Positions 8,805-17,668 of a DNA stretch of 64,000 bases are shown piece by piece. The translations under genes were made by a program, and so were the position numbers. Each line of letters opens with the position of its first letter. Positions within the stretch are counted from its first letter, which is position 1. Origin of the DNA: Roseimicrobium sp. ORNL1 (lineage in GTDB: Bacteria; Verrucomicrobiota; Verrucomicrobiia; Verrucomicrobiales; Verrucomicrobiaceae). The stretch spans positions 2,604,001-2,668,000 of the forward strand of contig NZ_CP049143.1 in assembly GCF_011044495.1 (NCBI RefSeq). Direction: 5' to 3'. A model generated the notes under the pieces. The model made no database searches, was not told where the DNA came from, and saw only the letters and a list, made by a program, of their open reading frames with translations.

Positions 8805-9425
8805 ATGTCCCGCCGCACGAAGCTCCTCATCACCCTGCTCTTCCTCGTGCTGCTCGCCATCCCCGCGGTGTACGTCGCCCTCACCTGGAGTCCCGTGAAC
8901 CCCCTGCGCATCCGCATCGCACCCGCCGCAGGGAGGGCTCCACTGCCCATCGAGCCCTTAGGCTACTACGTGCTGCCCATTGAGGTGGAGAATACAAGCT
9001 CCACCACCGTGCATCTGATGCATGTGTCACCTAGCATCAGTCCTCCATCCAGTACGTCACGCGGAGATTCTGCGGTGGAATTACCCTTTCTTCTAAACCA
9101 CATTAGGAGCTTCAGCATCGTCATCCCACCACACAGCACTGTCCCCGCGCATCTGACTATCTATCGCAAGGACCTCGCCATTGCGGAGCTGAACGGCTCC
9201 CTCTGGGCTAAATATGGGTGGGTCTCCATAAGGAAGGCCACCACCATGAGATTCATGGAGTGGATTGGCTCCTTCCCGCCTGGCTCGTGGTGTGAGCCTG
9301 TGCCACATCCCCGACCTGACTATGACTCCGTACCCGTGGAGTTTCCCAAAGGCACCGCCGCCTCTTTTGGCATCTCTCTGGAACCCACGTCTGGCTTTGA
9401 AGGCAGGGGCCCTCTCTCCAGATAA
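8805..9425 (+). CDS. Array protein 7
   Basis: This 206 aa protein has junction TWSPVNPLRIRI, core IEVENTSSTTVHLMH, turn VIPPHSTVPAHL and strand YGWVSIRKATTMR. A longer tail after DSVPVEF lacks PLE. Units of AATCATCAATCAAAAATCAT lie just upstream. Confidence 0.92.
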   Translation: MSRRTKLLITLLFLVLLAIPAVYVALTWSPVNPLRIRIAPAAGRAPLPIEPLGYYVLPIEVENTSSTTVHLMHVSPSISPPSSTSRGDSAVELPFLLNHIRSFSIVIPPHSTVPAHLTIYRKDLAIAELNGSLWAKYGWVSIRKATTMRFMEWIGSFPPGSWCEPVPHPRPDYDSVPVEFPKGTAASFGISLEPTSGFEGRGPLSR

Positions 9426-9560
9426 AGATAAGGTCTGGCACCGGCACTCATCCCATTTTGCATTTTTCATGCATCACTTTTCACTTTGCATTTCTACGGC
9501 CCGCACCAGCGCATTGATTTGAAATCTCCAATCTCAAATCATCAATCATAAATAGCCCCG

Positions 9561-10166
9561 ATGTCCCGCCGCACGAAGCTCATCATCCTCGCGCTCTTCC
9601 TCGTGTTGCTCGCCATCCCCGCGGCATACGTCGCCCTCACCTGGCATCCACAGAATCCCCTCCACTTCCACCTGGAGCGCATCCATCAGGCCTCGGAGCT
9701 GGACCACAAGGGCGGCCGCAGGCTCCGCATCAGAGTTGAAAATTCCAGTCACGCGGAAATCCACCTCTTCAAGGTCCTCATGGAAGAGCAGGGGAACAGT
9801 CCGGACTGGGTGGACCATTCTGGGTTTATCAACGCAGAATCTCAGCGCGAGCAGGGGATTCAAGTGCAGGAGCATGCCATCATCATCCCTCCCCGGAGCA
9901 CCATCCACCTCACCGGATATCTTCGTCCTGAGCTGCTGTCCTCCGCACAGCAGGGCCGCATCGCTGCCCACTACTACTGGAATTCCCAAATCATCCGAAA
10001 GTCGGAGCGGGGAATGCGTTGGTTCAATCAACACAGTCCACGGATGCTGCGGAATCTCATCTTCCTGCCTGAGTACCTCGTGGATGAGGCTCCACTGGAA
10101 TCCGCCCCAGGTGTGGAGATTCCCCCAACTCCACCACCACCCGCCACCACTCCCACCCGTGAGTGA
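9561..10166 (+). CDS. Array protein 8
   Basis: This 201 aa protein has junction TWHPQNPLHFHL, core IRVENSSHAEIHLF, turn IIPPRSTIHLT and strand YYWNSQIIRKSERG. The tail EAPLESAP is extended by Pro/Thr-rich residues. Heptads (AATCTCA, AATCATA) fill the spacer and there is no Shine-Dalgarno sequence. Confidence 0.92.
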   Translation: MSRRTKLIILALFLVLLAIPAAYVALTWHPQNPLHFHLERIHQASELDHKGGRRLRIRVENSSHAEIHLFKVLMEEQGNSPDWVDHSGFINAESQREQGIQVQEHAIIIPPRSTIHLTGYLRPELLSSAQQGRIAAHYYWNSQIIRKSERGMRWFNQHSPRMLRNLIFLPEYLVDEAPLESAPGVEIPPTPPPPATTPTRE

Positions 10167-10178
10167 TTTGAAATCTCC

Positions 10179-10206
10179 AATCATAAATCATAAATCATAA
10201 ATCATA
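10179..10206. repeat. Heptad repeat (AATCATA)4 before array protein 9
   Basis: Four perfect AATCATA units, then AATAGCG, end 15 bp before the ATG. This is the clearest example of the start-proximal heptads of the array. Confidence 0.95.
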
Positions 10207-10221
10207 AATAGCGTCCCTCCA

Positions 10222-10773
10222 ATGTCCCGCCGCACGAAGCTCATCATCCTCGCAGTCTTCCTCGTGCTGCTCGCCATCCCCGCGGCATACGTCGCGCTCA
10301 CCTGGAGTCCGAAGGATCCCTTGCGCGTCCGTTTGATCAGTATGGATATGCCGGGGGAGCAGGATCCATTCAAACAAATGACCATGCGCATGGAGTTGGA
10401 AAATACCAGTACGGTCCCCATTTTCGTTGGCGATGTGGTATTCCGCGCCCGGCGGAAAACCGGCGTCAATGGCGATCCTATGTTCCAGAGAATCTACCTT
10501 TTCTCACCGGACGGTTCGTCGAACTGGTTCCACACCATCGCACCGCGCAGCACGCAACTTTTCTCTGCAGATGTCACCGGGTACGACCAGGCGACGGTGG
10601 ACATGGACAGCGCCGAGATGGTGTACCTTTACGAAAGTGATACGGAACATCGCATCAATGAACTCTGGAGTCGCGGCATCGAGCGCGTCCCTTATTGGAT
10701 CACAAAACACTTGCCCGAGCCATTGAGCGACAGTGACCAGGCTGCGGCATCCATCGAGCCCCCACCTCACTAG
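10222..10773 (+). CDS. Array protein 9
   Basis: This 183 aa protein has junction TWSPKDPLRVRL, core MELENTSTVPIFVGD, turn IAPRSTQLF and strand VYLYESDTEHRINEL, where Tyr replaces the usual Trp. The tail AASIEPPPH lacks PLE. The next copy, downstream, is truncated. Confidence 0.92.
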   Translation: MSRRTKLIILAVFLVLLAIPAAYVALTWSPKDPLRVRLISMDMPGEQDPFKQMTMRMELENTSTVPIFVGDVVFRARRKTGVNGDPMFQRIYLFSPDGSSNWFHTIAPRSTQLFSADVTGYDQATVDMDSAEMVYLYESDTEHRINELWSRGIERVPYWITKHLPEPLSDSDQAAASIEPPPH

Positions 10774-10832
10774 AAGAGGCGAAGCGTTCCTGGCAATAGC
10801 TGTAGATAGTATCGTGCCAATCTTCTCCCCCC

Positions 10833-10940
10833 ATGTCCCGCCGCGCAAAGCTCATCCTCCTCGCGCTCTTCCTCGTGCTGCTCGCCATCCCGGTGACATA
10901 TATCGCCCTCACCTGGCATCCGAACCTAGCGGTCGAGTAG
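10833..10940 (+). pseudogene. Truncated array gene (anchor only)
   Basis: An intact ATG frame encodes 35 residues: MSRRAKL, a full transmembrane stretch and the junction TWHPN, then LAVE and a stop. The conserved 5' module ends exactly where array proteins begin to diverge, so this looks like a recombination or deletion product. It could still be expressed as a membrane micropeptide. Confidence 0.85.
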
Positions 10941-11006
10941 CATCAGAGGGATGAACACTTTGCATTTTTCATTCATCACTTTTCACTTTGCATTCCCCTT
11001 CGCGAA

Positions 11007-11408
11007 ATGAGCTCTACCGTCCTCTCCCAAGCCCTCGCCCTCTACGACAGGGCAGGGGAGACCCAGACCGGGACCCCAACACAATCCCGCACCTTCGAGG
11101 AGGACCTCGCCGCCTTCATCCACACCGGCCGCGTCTACATCACGCCCACCTGCGTCCTCTTCGCCAAAGCCGTCCCATCTCACCGCGAGTACCACGAGCC
11201 CTGGGACACCTGGGAGCCGCATGAGTGCGATGCCTGGCTCGTCTGGCTCGCCGCCGGAGACCTCGCCGAGTTTTTCCAATACGTGCCCTACGAGCTCCCG
11301 TGGCTCGTCTGGGCCCGCCGCGACCGCCTGCGTAAGTGGCCCTACGACCTCGCCCGCCGCCACATCCTGCAGGAGCACGCAACCGCCGCACTCGAAACTC
11401 CCTCCTAA
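11007..11408 (+). CDS. Hypothetical protein, phage-like, inside the array
   Basis: This 133 aa soluble protein is unrelated to its neighbours. It is rich in Trp, acidic residues and Tyr: EPWDTWEPHECDAWLVWLAAGDLAEFFQYVPYELPWLVWARRDRL. There is no signal peptide, membrane segment or recognised motif. It may be a remnant of the phage module that the array interrupts. T-rich heptads lie just upstream (10957-10993). Confidence 0.75.
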   Translation: MSSTVLSQALALYDRAGETQTGTPTQSRTFEEDLAAFIHTGRVYITPTCVLFAKAVPSHREYHEPWDTWEPHECDAWLVWLAAGDLAEFFQYVPYELPWLVWARRDRLRKWPYDLARRHILQEHATAALETPS

Positions 11409-11483
11409 GAGTTATCCTTCCCCACGCGTCTCCATTTTTGAGATCTCAAATTTGAACTCTCAAAGCTCAAATCATCAATATCG

Positions 11484-11981
11484 ATGTCCCGCCGCACCAA
11501 GCTCATCCTCCTGGGCATCTTTCTCGTCCTGCTCGCCATCCCGGTCTGGCATGTGGCCAGCAACTGGAATTCTCCGAACCCGCTGCGATTCCGTCTGGTG
11601 AGCCGGGAGAAAGATGGCAAGTATAGCGAGCGGGTGGTGATTGAGGCGCGCAATACCAGCACCTCGGCGAGGTGCATCCAGTCCGTCGTGTTGCAGCGCG
11701 TCCAGGAGCCTTACCCGCCGTTTCTGGGGGTCATCGAGCTCGGCCCGGTGATACCTGCCGGCGGCACCTTGCGCGGCAGCACCTCGGTGCCCTTGTCAAA
11801 CAGGGCATCCACCGAACCTGAGGCCTTGGAAGTCACCTATTTCCAGGCATCCATCGCGCGTCGCAAGATGCTTCAGTGGTATGGATCGATTTTGACGCGT
11901 CTCCCCAAATTCCAACATAAGCCTCTCTTGAGGCCGTCCATCTACGTGGAGTCAGAAGTGACCCTGGAGTCATCTCGCTGA
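11484..11981 (+). CDS. Array protein 10 (VGSNW subgroup)
   Basis: At 165 aa this is the shortest full-length member. The junction ASNWNSPNPLRFRLVSRE defines a subgroup with array proteins 13, 14, 16, 23 and 24. The core is IEARNTSTSARCIQ (Arg-Asn-Thr-Ser), the turn VIPAGGTLRGS, the strand VTYFQASIARRKM and the tail VTLESSR. Confidence 0.92.
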   Translation: MSRRTKLILLGIFLVLLAIPVWHVASNWNSPNPLRFRLVSREKDGKYSERVVIEARNTSTSARCIQSVVLQRVQEPYPPFLGVIELGPVIPAGGTLRGSTSVPLSNRASTEPEALEVTYFQASIARRKMLQWYGSILTRLPKFQHKPLLRPSIYVESEVTLESSR

Positions 11982-12098
11982 TATCTCATCGCATCTCATC
12001 GATGGCATAGCGCGCGAAGCGCAGGGCCATCAGGCCAGGAAACCACAGGTGATCGTATCAGGGAGCTGGCACCGTGCAGCACCACTCAGTGCACCAGA

Positions 12099-12165
12099 TC
12101 GCTTTGCGTCTTGGAGTGCGGTGGCACGGGCCTCCCTGGAGGCCACGACACCGCTTTGAACGGAG
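12099..12165. repeat. Dispersed repeat R1
   Basis: It carries GCGTCTTGGAGTGCGGTGGC and GACACCGCTTTGAACGGAGG, as at 4262-4325 and 5932-6105. Confidence 0.75.
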
Positions 12166-12294
12166 GAGTCTTGTCCTGATGTCCTGGAGAACGTCACCGG
12201 AATCCAGTATTCAAAGCCCGCGTCAAAGAGGGACCCTGGGAACTTGAAGTGACGTACCGCACATCACTCCCCTAATTAGAGCATTTTCATTAAA

Positions 12295-12625
12295 ACTATA
12301 GCCATAAGTGAGGCGAATAAGGGCGTACTCGTCCCGGAGGGACGCTGGATGGTAGTCGGTGGTGGAGGCCTGTAATCAGGCCGGGAACCACCGGATCATG
12401 GAGGAAAAAGATGCTCCGTCCCGGATGGGACGGCGGAAGAGGTGGCGATCGTCTTTTCCTCGTGCCAGGAGACTGTGGTGCTCTTCCGGCGTCCCATCCG
12501 GGACGCAAGAGCGTTTGGTACGTGGATCCGGTGGTTGCGGTCGCTGAGGCTCCCTACACCACCGGCTACCATCCGGCGTCCCTCCGGGACGAGCTGCCAA
12601 AGCTCAATTTGAACTGGCTATAGCG
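12295..12625. repeat. Palindromic element R10
   Basis: The ends carry CTATAGCCA and its inverse TGGCTATAG. Inside, GTCCCGGAGGGACGCTGGAT near 12331-12350 is answered by inverse ATCCGGCGTCCCTCCGGGAC near 12570-12590. A further inner inverted pair is present (GTCCCGGATGGGAC and GTCCCATCCGGGAC, near 12418 and 12492). It is non-coding and suits a folded MITE or structured RNA. Confidence 0.65.
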
Positions 12626-12642
12626 TTATTTAAAATCTCTAG

Positions 12643-12709
12643 GGCCGCCCCGAGGGCCTTCGTCCACCTTCACCACGAGTGGCCACCCATTCACCCTGAC
12701 GTTCCACCT
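12643..12709. repeat. Spacer repeat R8
   Basis: It carries CGAGGGCCTTCGTCCACC and CACCCTGACGTTCCACC and lies directly upstream of the heptads of array protein 11. Confidence 0.7.
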
Positions 12710-12767
12710 CAGTCTGATTTGAGATTTGAGATTTGAAATTTGGAATCTCAAATCATAGATATCCCCC

Positions 12768-13352
12768 ATGTCCCGCCTCACGAAGGTCACGCTCCTCCTG
12801 GTCAGCCTCCCCCTGGTTTCCCTTGCGGCGGTGGTGCTCCTCCTCACCTGGTCGCCGGCGGATCCTCTACGCTTCCGCCTTCTCCACGTACCCGTGCATG
12901 TGAATGCTTCCACGGTCAGTGACACCTACACATCCATCCCTCCCTTTGAGATGGAACTGCGAAACACCAGTTCCTTTCCCATCGCGCTCCAAGACATCAA
13001 CTTCGAAGACCGGGGGCGCGCCGCATATCAGGGTGCGTTCATCTACGCGAGGCCCCCAGATATGGAAGAGAAAGTCTTGAGCTACGCCCAAGTCACCATT
13101 GCAGGTCACGAGACCCTTCGCATCTCGTATGATCCTGGTCCCTTCGCCGTGCCGGCGATGGTCGCGGATAAGCCAGACATCCGCTACCGCTGGAAACTCA
13201 GCATCCTCGACAAGCTGGAGAGCGGCTTGAAGGATGGCCTGAGGAAATACGGTCCCGAAGCATGGTCCGGACTTCTCCCTGGTATCGAGTTAACCACCAC
13301 CCTGGCGCCACTCGACGTCTCCGCCTTCAAGCCCACCCCGGCTACTCCTTGA
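12768..13352 (+). CDS. Array protein 11
   Basis: This 194 aa protein has tip MSRLTKV and a Val/Ser-rich anchor like array protein 3. The junction is TWSPADPLRFRL, the core MELRNTSSFPIALQ, the turn IAGHETLRI, the strand YRWKLSILDKLES and the tail TLAPLDVSAF. The spacer has AGATTTG heptads that turn into the inverse ATCTCAA. Confidence 0.92.
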   Translation: MSRLTKVTLLLVSLPLVSLAAVVLLLTWSPADPLRFRLLHVPVHVNASTVSDTYTSIPPFEMELRNTSSFPIALQDINFEDRGRAAYQGAFIYARPPDMEEKVLSYAQVTIAGHETLRISYDPGPFAVPAMVADKPDIRYRWKLSILDKLESGLKDGLRKYGPEAWSGLLPGIELTTTLAPLDVSAFKPTPATP

Positions 13353-13449
13353 AACACCACGGCATCCCATGATTTGAAATCTCAAATCATAAATCATAAA
13401 TCATAAATTGCCTCCGCGTCTCCCCATCTCCGTCCCTTCCTAGCTCCCC

Positions 13450-14007
13450 ATGTCCCGCCGCACGAAGCTCGTCCTCCTCGGCATCTTCCTCGTGCTGCTG
13501 GCCATCCCAGCCGTTTATTTCGTGCTCAACTGGCAACCGGAGAAACCGTTGCGTTTTCGTCTGGTGAGCGGCGCGGACGCAGGGACCGGTCTTCCGGAGG
13601 GCAACCGTCTCGTCTTCGAAATTGAAAACACCAGCGCCGTACCTGTCTACCTCGAGGGGATACGGCTGGTGCAGGGCGGGGACGAAGCAAATCGGCACAG
13701 TCGACTGGGCAGCTTCTCGTCGCGGATGAGTTCCAGCAACCCGACCAAGATTCCCGCGCATGGCGCCGTGCCACTGAAGGGGGAGGTAGTATATATTCAA
13801 GAATCCAGGAAGGTTCCCATGGAACGCTTCTGGATTGAATATCGGTGGACTTCTCAACCCAAGTTCCTGGTTGCAACCCCGCTTAAGCGGCTCCGCCTTC
13901 ATCTTCCCACATCCATCGCGTCACAGATGCCGGCCGTCAGTGCAAGCGTCGATGTCACCCCACTCGAAGTCTCCGGCCTCACGTCACAAGCGCCCTCATC
14001 TCCCTGA
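13450..14007 (+). CDS. Array protein 12
   Basis: This 185 aa protein has junction NWQPEKPLRFRL, core FEIENTSAVPVYLEG, turn IPAHGAVPLKG, strand YRWTSQPKFLV and tail VTPLEVSGL followed by a Ser/Pro end. Three AATCATA units lie about 50 bp upstream, further from the start than usual. Confidence 0.92.
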   Translation: MSRRTKLVLLGIFLVLLAIPAVYFVLNWQPEKPLRFRLVSGADAGTGLPEGNRLVFEIENTSAVPVYLEGIRLVQGGDEANRHSRLGSFSSRMSSSNPTKIPAHGAVPLKGEVVYIQESRKVPMERFWIEYRWTSQPKFLVATPLKRLRLHLPTSIASQMPAVSASVDVTPLEVSGLTSQAPSSP

Positions 14008-14068
14008 CCATGCCAGCACGATCCAAAGCCTTCCAGGCCTAGGTGTGTTGGAAGGTGCAGTTTACAGG

Positions 14069-14135
14069 ATAGCCCCGAGGGCCTTCGTCCACCCACACCG
14101 CGAGTCGCCACCCGCTCACTCTGGCGCTCCACCCC
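14069..14135. repeat. Spacer repeat R8
   Basis: It carries GATAGCCCCGAGGGCCTTCG and CACTCTGGCGCTCCACCCC. It is not followed by an array gene here but by the 3' end of a reverse-strand gene. Confidence 0.65.
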
Positions 14136-14300
14136 TTTCCTCCTCGTACTCGTCATGGACTTCCCTTGCTTGCACGCTCGCACGCCGCACCGCAAGATGC
14201 AGAGAGGCACCGTGCTTTGGAACGAGCCTCCCCTGGAAGAACTCAATGCTGATGCTGATATCCCCTCGCTCCCGGCCCGCGACTGGCCCTTCTCCTGGAT

Positions 14301-15587
14301 TCACTTCTTCTTCTGCTGCTCCGCTGCCGCGGCCGTGTCCTTCAACAAGTGGTGCTCGGTGACGGGGACGTGATTGATGATGGGGGCGAAGGAAGTGCTT
14401 CCGATCTTCGTCTCAAAAGACATCACACCATCCTTCACCACGTGGGTGAGCTGCTTCGACTCACCCTTGAGGTAGGGGAACTTGAGCCGTACTTCCCGGG
14501 TGATGCAGGGCTCCAGCAGGTAGTTGGGCACGGTGCGCTCTCCCAGCGTTTCGTTCAGCACGTCCCGCACGTCCTGCAGATGAGCCTGGACGGTGGCGGG
14601 TGGTCCGGGCGCCACGGTGATGACGAGGGCGCCATCCGTGCGCGTCTCGTACTTCGCCACGCTGCGTTCATGGGCGCGAAACTTGGTGAGCAGGGAATTC
14701 ATGCCGATGTGCAGTGTCTTCGACTGCTCCGGAGTGAGCAGGGAATTCGGAAGGGGAGGCAGGGCGAACCCGTCGAGAATGAAGCCCCAGTCCCAGTTCC
14801 AGCGGTACCGCTGCACGACTGAGACGGGCATGCGCTGGGATTGGCCGAGGGTGTAGAGGTTTGCCGGGTCGATGGGAGCGGGGTTGTCCTTCGGGGCGGG
14901 GCGCGTCTCCTGTTTTGCGATGTCCCTGAGCTGCGCCGCGAGGCTGTGCGAATTGACTCCCTGGTAGTGAAGGTGCATGCGACTGCTCCCGGGGCGCATC
15001 TGCACAGGCGTGATCGCGCCCTCGTCCTGCACGAGGATGGAGGACATGTTCAGCAGGTCGCGCACCTCGATCATGCAGAGCACGTCAAAGAGCTCGCGCT
15101 GCGGCGGCGTGAGGAAGGCCTCCGCGCGCGAGCGGAGGGTGGCGAGAATCTCCGCGTGCTGCTTGGGGTGGATGCGGAGCTCCCACTTGTAGCCGGGCTC
15201 GGTGGGATCCACGGAGTAGCAGCGCTGTGCCCAGTCGCGGAGATAGCCCTCCAGCATGCTGTGCATGACCCAGGCGACCTGGGCATCCACGCCCAGCAGG
15301 CGGCGTATCTCGTTAGGGCCGTGAGGCCAACATGGCTCCCCATTGAGCACGTCGGTGCGGATGTTGCGAAGCTGGAAGGCCTCGATGATCGTGGCCGGCA
15401 CTTCAATCCAGGGCTCTGCCTCCGTCGCTGCGGTCTTGCCTGCAGCAGCGTTGCTGTCCGCTTGCGCCATGGCACCTCCCTCCAGCGTAAATGCCATGCC
15501 GAGGCACAGGCACAAGCCAAAGCAAAAGGGGAGGGCCACTAACCCTCTGAATATAGGCAGACGTGACGGCAGTGGAGAGGAGTGCAT
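14301..15587 (-). CDS. Exported protein of unknown function
   Basis: This 428 aa protein is the only long reverse-strand gene inside the array. The start chosen gives MHSSPLPSRLPIF, then a hydrophobic stretch ending GMAFTLEGGAMAQA, a plausible signal peptide with AxA cleavage. The mature protein is soluble and mixed alpha/beta, with PATIIEAFQLRNIRTDVL, DLLNMSSILVQDEGA and a Lys/Gln tail (AAAAEQQKKK). The frame continues 56 codons further upstream, but that part reads through a spacer. No family is recognised. It converges on array protein 12 and diverges from array protein 13. Confidence 0.82.
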   Translation of the reverse strand: MHSSPLPSRLPIFRGLVALPFCFGLCLCLGMAFTLEGGAMAQADSNAAAGKTAATEAEPWIEVPATIIEAFQLRNIRTDVLNGEPCWPHGPNEIRRLLGVDAQVAWVMHSMLEGYLRDWAQRCYSVDPTEPGYKWELRIHPKQHAEILATLRSRAEAFLTPPQRELFDVLCMIEVRDLLNMSSILVQDEGAITPVQMRPGSSRMHLHYQGVNSHSLAAQLRDIAKQETRPAPKDNPAPIDPANLYTLGQSQRMPVSVVQRYRWNWDWGFILDGFALPPLPNSLLTPEQSKTLHIGMNSLLTKFRAHERSVAKYETRTDGALVITVAPGPPATVQAHLQDVRDVLNETLGERTVPNYLLEPCITREVRLKFPYLKGESKQLTHVVKDGVMSFETKIGSTSFAPIINHVPVTEHHLLKDTAAAAEQQKKK

Positions 15588-15868
15588 CAGATTGATGGAG
15601 AACTGAGGAGGGTGCGACGGAAGCAGGAGCAGCGACAGTGGCGAGGCGTCGCAGGCTGCGAGCCGCTCATCATACGACCTTGCGCGCGCGCTGTGGAAGA
15701 AGTTTTTACGAAGGCACTCACATGCCGGTGATGCGTGGAACCCTGCCTCCCGCAATCATGCGCCGCATCGTGATGCTCCCGTGCCGGGCTGAACTTCTCC
15801 TTGCGGCTTTTGCTCGCGTGAAGTCTTTCGTGTATGGAGTTTCGCGCCTGATTACGATAGCATTCCCC

Positions 15869-16378
15869 ATGTCCCGCCGCATCAAGTTCATCCTCCTCAG
15901 CATCTTCCTTCTGCTGCTGGCCATCCCAGCTTGGCACGTGGGGAGCAACTGGAATCCTCCGAACCCGCTGCGTTTTCGTCTCGTGAGCCGGGAGAATGTG
16001 CGGGAGATAGATGGCCGCGTGATGGAGCGGGTGGAAGTGGAAGTGCTCAATACCAGCACCTCGCCGAGGTATATCCAGGCCACCATGTTGAAGCGTGTCC
16101 ATGAGTCTTACGACCCATTTCTGACCGTGTTCGACAGCGGCACAGTGATACCCGCCGGCGGTACCTTGCGTGGCGGCGCCTCGCTGCCGCTGGCGCAGGG
16201 GGACTCCACCGAACCTGCCCCCTTGGAAATTGCCTGCTACCAGGCATCCATCGCGCGTCACCGGCTGCTTCCGTGGTACCTCTGGCTTTGGACGCGCCTT
16301 CCCGAATTCCTGAAGTTGCATCTCTGGGTGCCGGACATATACGTCGTATCAAAAATGCCCTTGGAATCATCTTTCTGA
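15869..16378 (+). CDS. Array protein 13 (VGSNW subgroup)
   Basis: This 169 aa protein has junction GSNWNPPNPLRFRLVSRE, core VEVLNTSTSPRYIQ, turn VIPAGGTLRGG, strand ACYQASIARHRLL and tail KMPLESSF. It is nearly identical to array protein 14 over most of its length, so the duplication is recent. The start is set at MSRRIK; the longer frame lies over spacer DNA. No heptads precede it. Confidence 0.92.
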   Translation: MSRRIKFILLSIFLLLLAIPAWHVGSNWNPPNPLRFRLVSRENVREIDGRVMERVEVEVLNTSTSPRYIQATMLKRVHESYDPFLTVFDSGTVIPAGGTLRGGASLPLAQGDSTEPAPLEIACYQASIARHRLLPWYLWLWTRLPEFLKLHLWVPDIYVVSKMPLESSF

Positions 16379-16454
16379 TATCTCATCTTCCCTAGCACCT
16401 CCCACGTCCCGGTCCTGACATCACAAATCACCAGTCAAAAATCATAAATAACGG

Positions 16455-16964
16455 ATGTCCCGCCGCACGAAGCTCATCCTCGTTGGCATCTTCCTCGTGC
16501 TGCTGGCCATCCCAGCTTGGCACGTGGGGAGCAACTGGAATCCTGCGAACCCGATCCGATTCCGTCTTGTGAGTCGGGAGACCCTGCAGGAGATAGATGG
16601 CCGCTTGATGGAGCGGGTGGAAGTGGAAGTGCTCAATACCAGCACCTCGCCGAGGTATATCCAGACCACCATGCTGAAGCGCGTCAAAGAGCACTATGAC
16701 CCGTTTTTGAATGTCCTCAATAGAGGTACGGTGATACCTGCCGGCGGCACCTTGCGCGGCGGCGCCTCGCTGCCGGCGGCAAAGGAGGACTCCACCGAAC
16801 CTGCCGCCTTGGTCGTCTTCTATACCCAGGCATCCACCACGCGTCACCGGGTGTTTTCGTGGTACTACTGGCTTTTGGGACATCTTCCCGCATCCCTGCA
16901 GGAGCGTCTCTGGACTCCTGCCATCTACGTTCTATCAGAAACGACCCTTGAATCCTCTCCCTGA
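16455..16964 (+). CDS. Array protein 14 (VGSNW subgroup)
   Basis: This 169 aa protein has junction GSNWNPANPIRFRLVSRE, core VEVLNTSTSPRYIQ, turn VIPAGGTLRGG, strand FYTQASTTRHRVF and tail TTLESSP. Its downstream spacer (16965-17040) is almost a copy of the upstream one (16379-16454). This marks a gene-plus-spacer duplication unit of about 586 bp. Confidence 0.93.
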   Translation: MSRRTKLILVGIFLVLLAIPAWHVGSNWNPANPIRFRLVSRETLQEIDGRLMERVEVEVLNTSTSPRYIQTTMLKRVKEHYDPFLNVLNRGTVIPAGGTLRGGASLPAAKEDSTEPAALVVFYTQASTTRHRVFSWYYWLLGHLPASLQERLWTPAIYVLSETTLESSP

Positions 16965-17040
16965 TATCTCATCTTCCCCAGCACCTCCCACGTCCCGGTC
17001 CTGACATCACAAATCCCCAATCAAAAATCATCAATAACGG

Positions 17041-17616
17041 ATGTCCCGCCGCACGAAGCTCATCATCACCGCACTCTTCCTCGTGCTGCTGGTCATTCCC
17101 GTGGTGTACGTCATCCTCTCATGGAATCCGCACGAGCCCTGGCGCGCCCGACTCGTGGCAGTGCAGGACCATCAAGGAGGAGAAAAGAAGGAAGTCGTGA
17201 TCGAAGTTGAGAATATCTCCTCTGTGCCGTTATGCATTTATATTGCCACGTTGGATGGTCCTGGTGTCCCTCCCGAGCAGTCCTTTCCTCTCCTCCTTGA
17301 GCCATTGGGGCCGACCGCACCCAGTCCTCCAGAATTGGGCGGTCAGTATTCTTTGCACGTCCCTCCTCGGGAGGTACAGCGCCTCCATGTCTCCGTGTCG
17401 ATGGCCGACTTGGAGACGGTGCCTGCGAGTGCACGGTCCGTGGACCTCCTCTGGGCATCAGGCACAAAGCACCGCACCATCGCCGGCCTCTTGTGGCTGC
17501 AGCGCCATCTACCCAGTAGCAGCGAGGACTACGTGCCTTTCCCTTCGCTGGGCGGATCCACCTTGGCTCTCGATATCGGGGAATCCGCTTCTCAGACACT
17601 GGTTCATCATAAATAG
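17041..17616 (+). CDS. Array protein 15
   Basis: This 191 aa protein has junction SWNPHEPWRARL (Leu-Arg-Phe lost), core IEVENISSVPLCIYI, turn VPPREVQRLHV and strand LLWASGTKHRTIAG. The tail SQTLVHHK runs into the heptad repeat, which supplies the TAG stop (CATCATAAATAG). The ectodomain 3' end has therefore probably been cut and re-joined to a spacer. Confidence 0.9.
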   Translation: MSRRTKLIITALFLVLLVIPVVYVILSWNPHEPWRARLVAVQDHQGGEKKEVVIEVENISSVPLCIYIATLDGPGVPPEQSFPLLLEPLGPTAPSPPELGGQYSLHVPPREVQRLHVSVSMADLETVPASARSVDLLWASGTKHRTIAGLLWLQRHLPSSSEDYVPFPSLGGSTLALDIGESASQTLVHHK

Positions 17617-17668
17617 CCCACTTTGTGCCTTTGTGCCTGTTGCCTCCCTCCCTCCCTCCGTCCTCCCC

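Larger units (their letters stand above)
11982..12767. other. Array spacer with R1, palindromic R10 and R8
   Basis: No intact gene lies in 786 bp. It holds R1 (12099-12165), a roughly 330-bp palindromic element (12295-12625), R8 (12643-12709) and heptads before array protein 11. A short frame near 12230-12276 ends in ELEVTYRTSLP, faintly recalling the LEVTYFQAS of array protein 10, perhaps a decayed remnant. Confidence 0.55.

Noticed and set aside
14301-15755. Longer start for the reverse-strand exported protein
   Set aside because: The extra 56 residues would place the signal peptide internally and translate spacer DNA. The start at 15587 gives a normal signal peptide.
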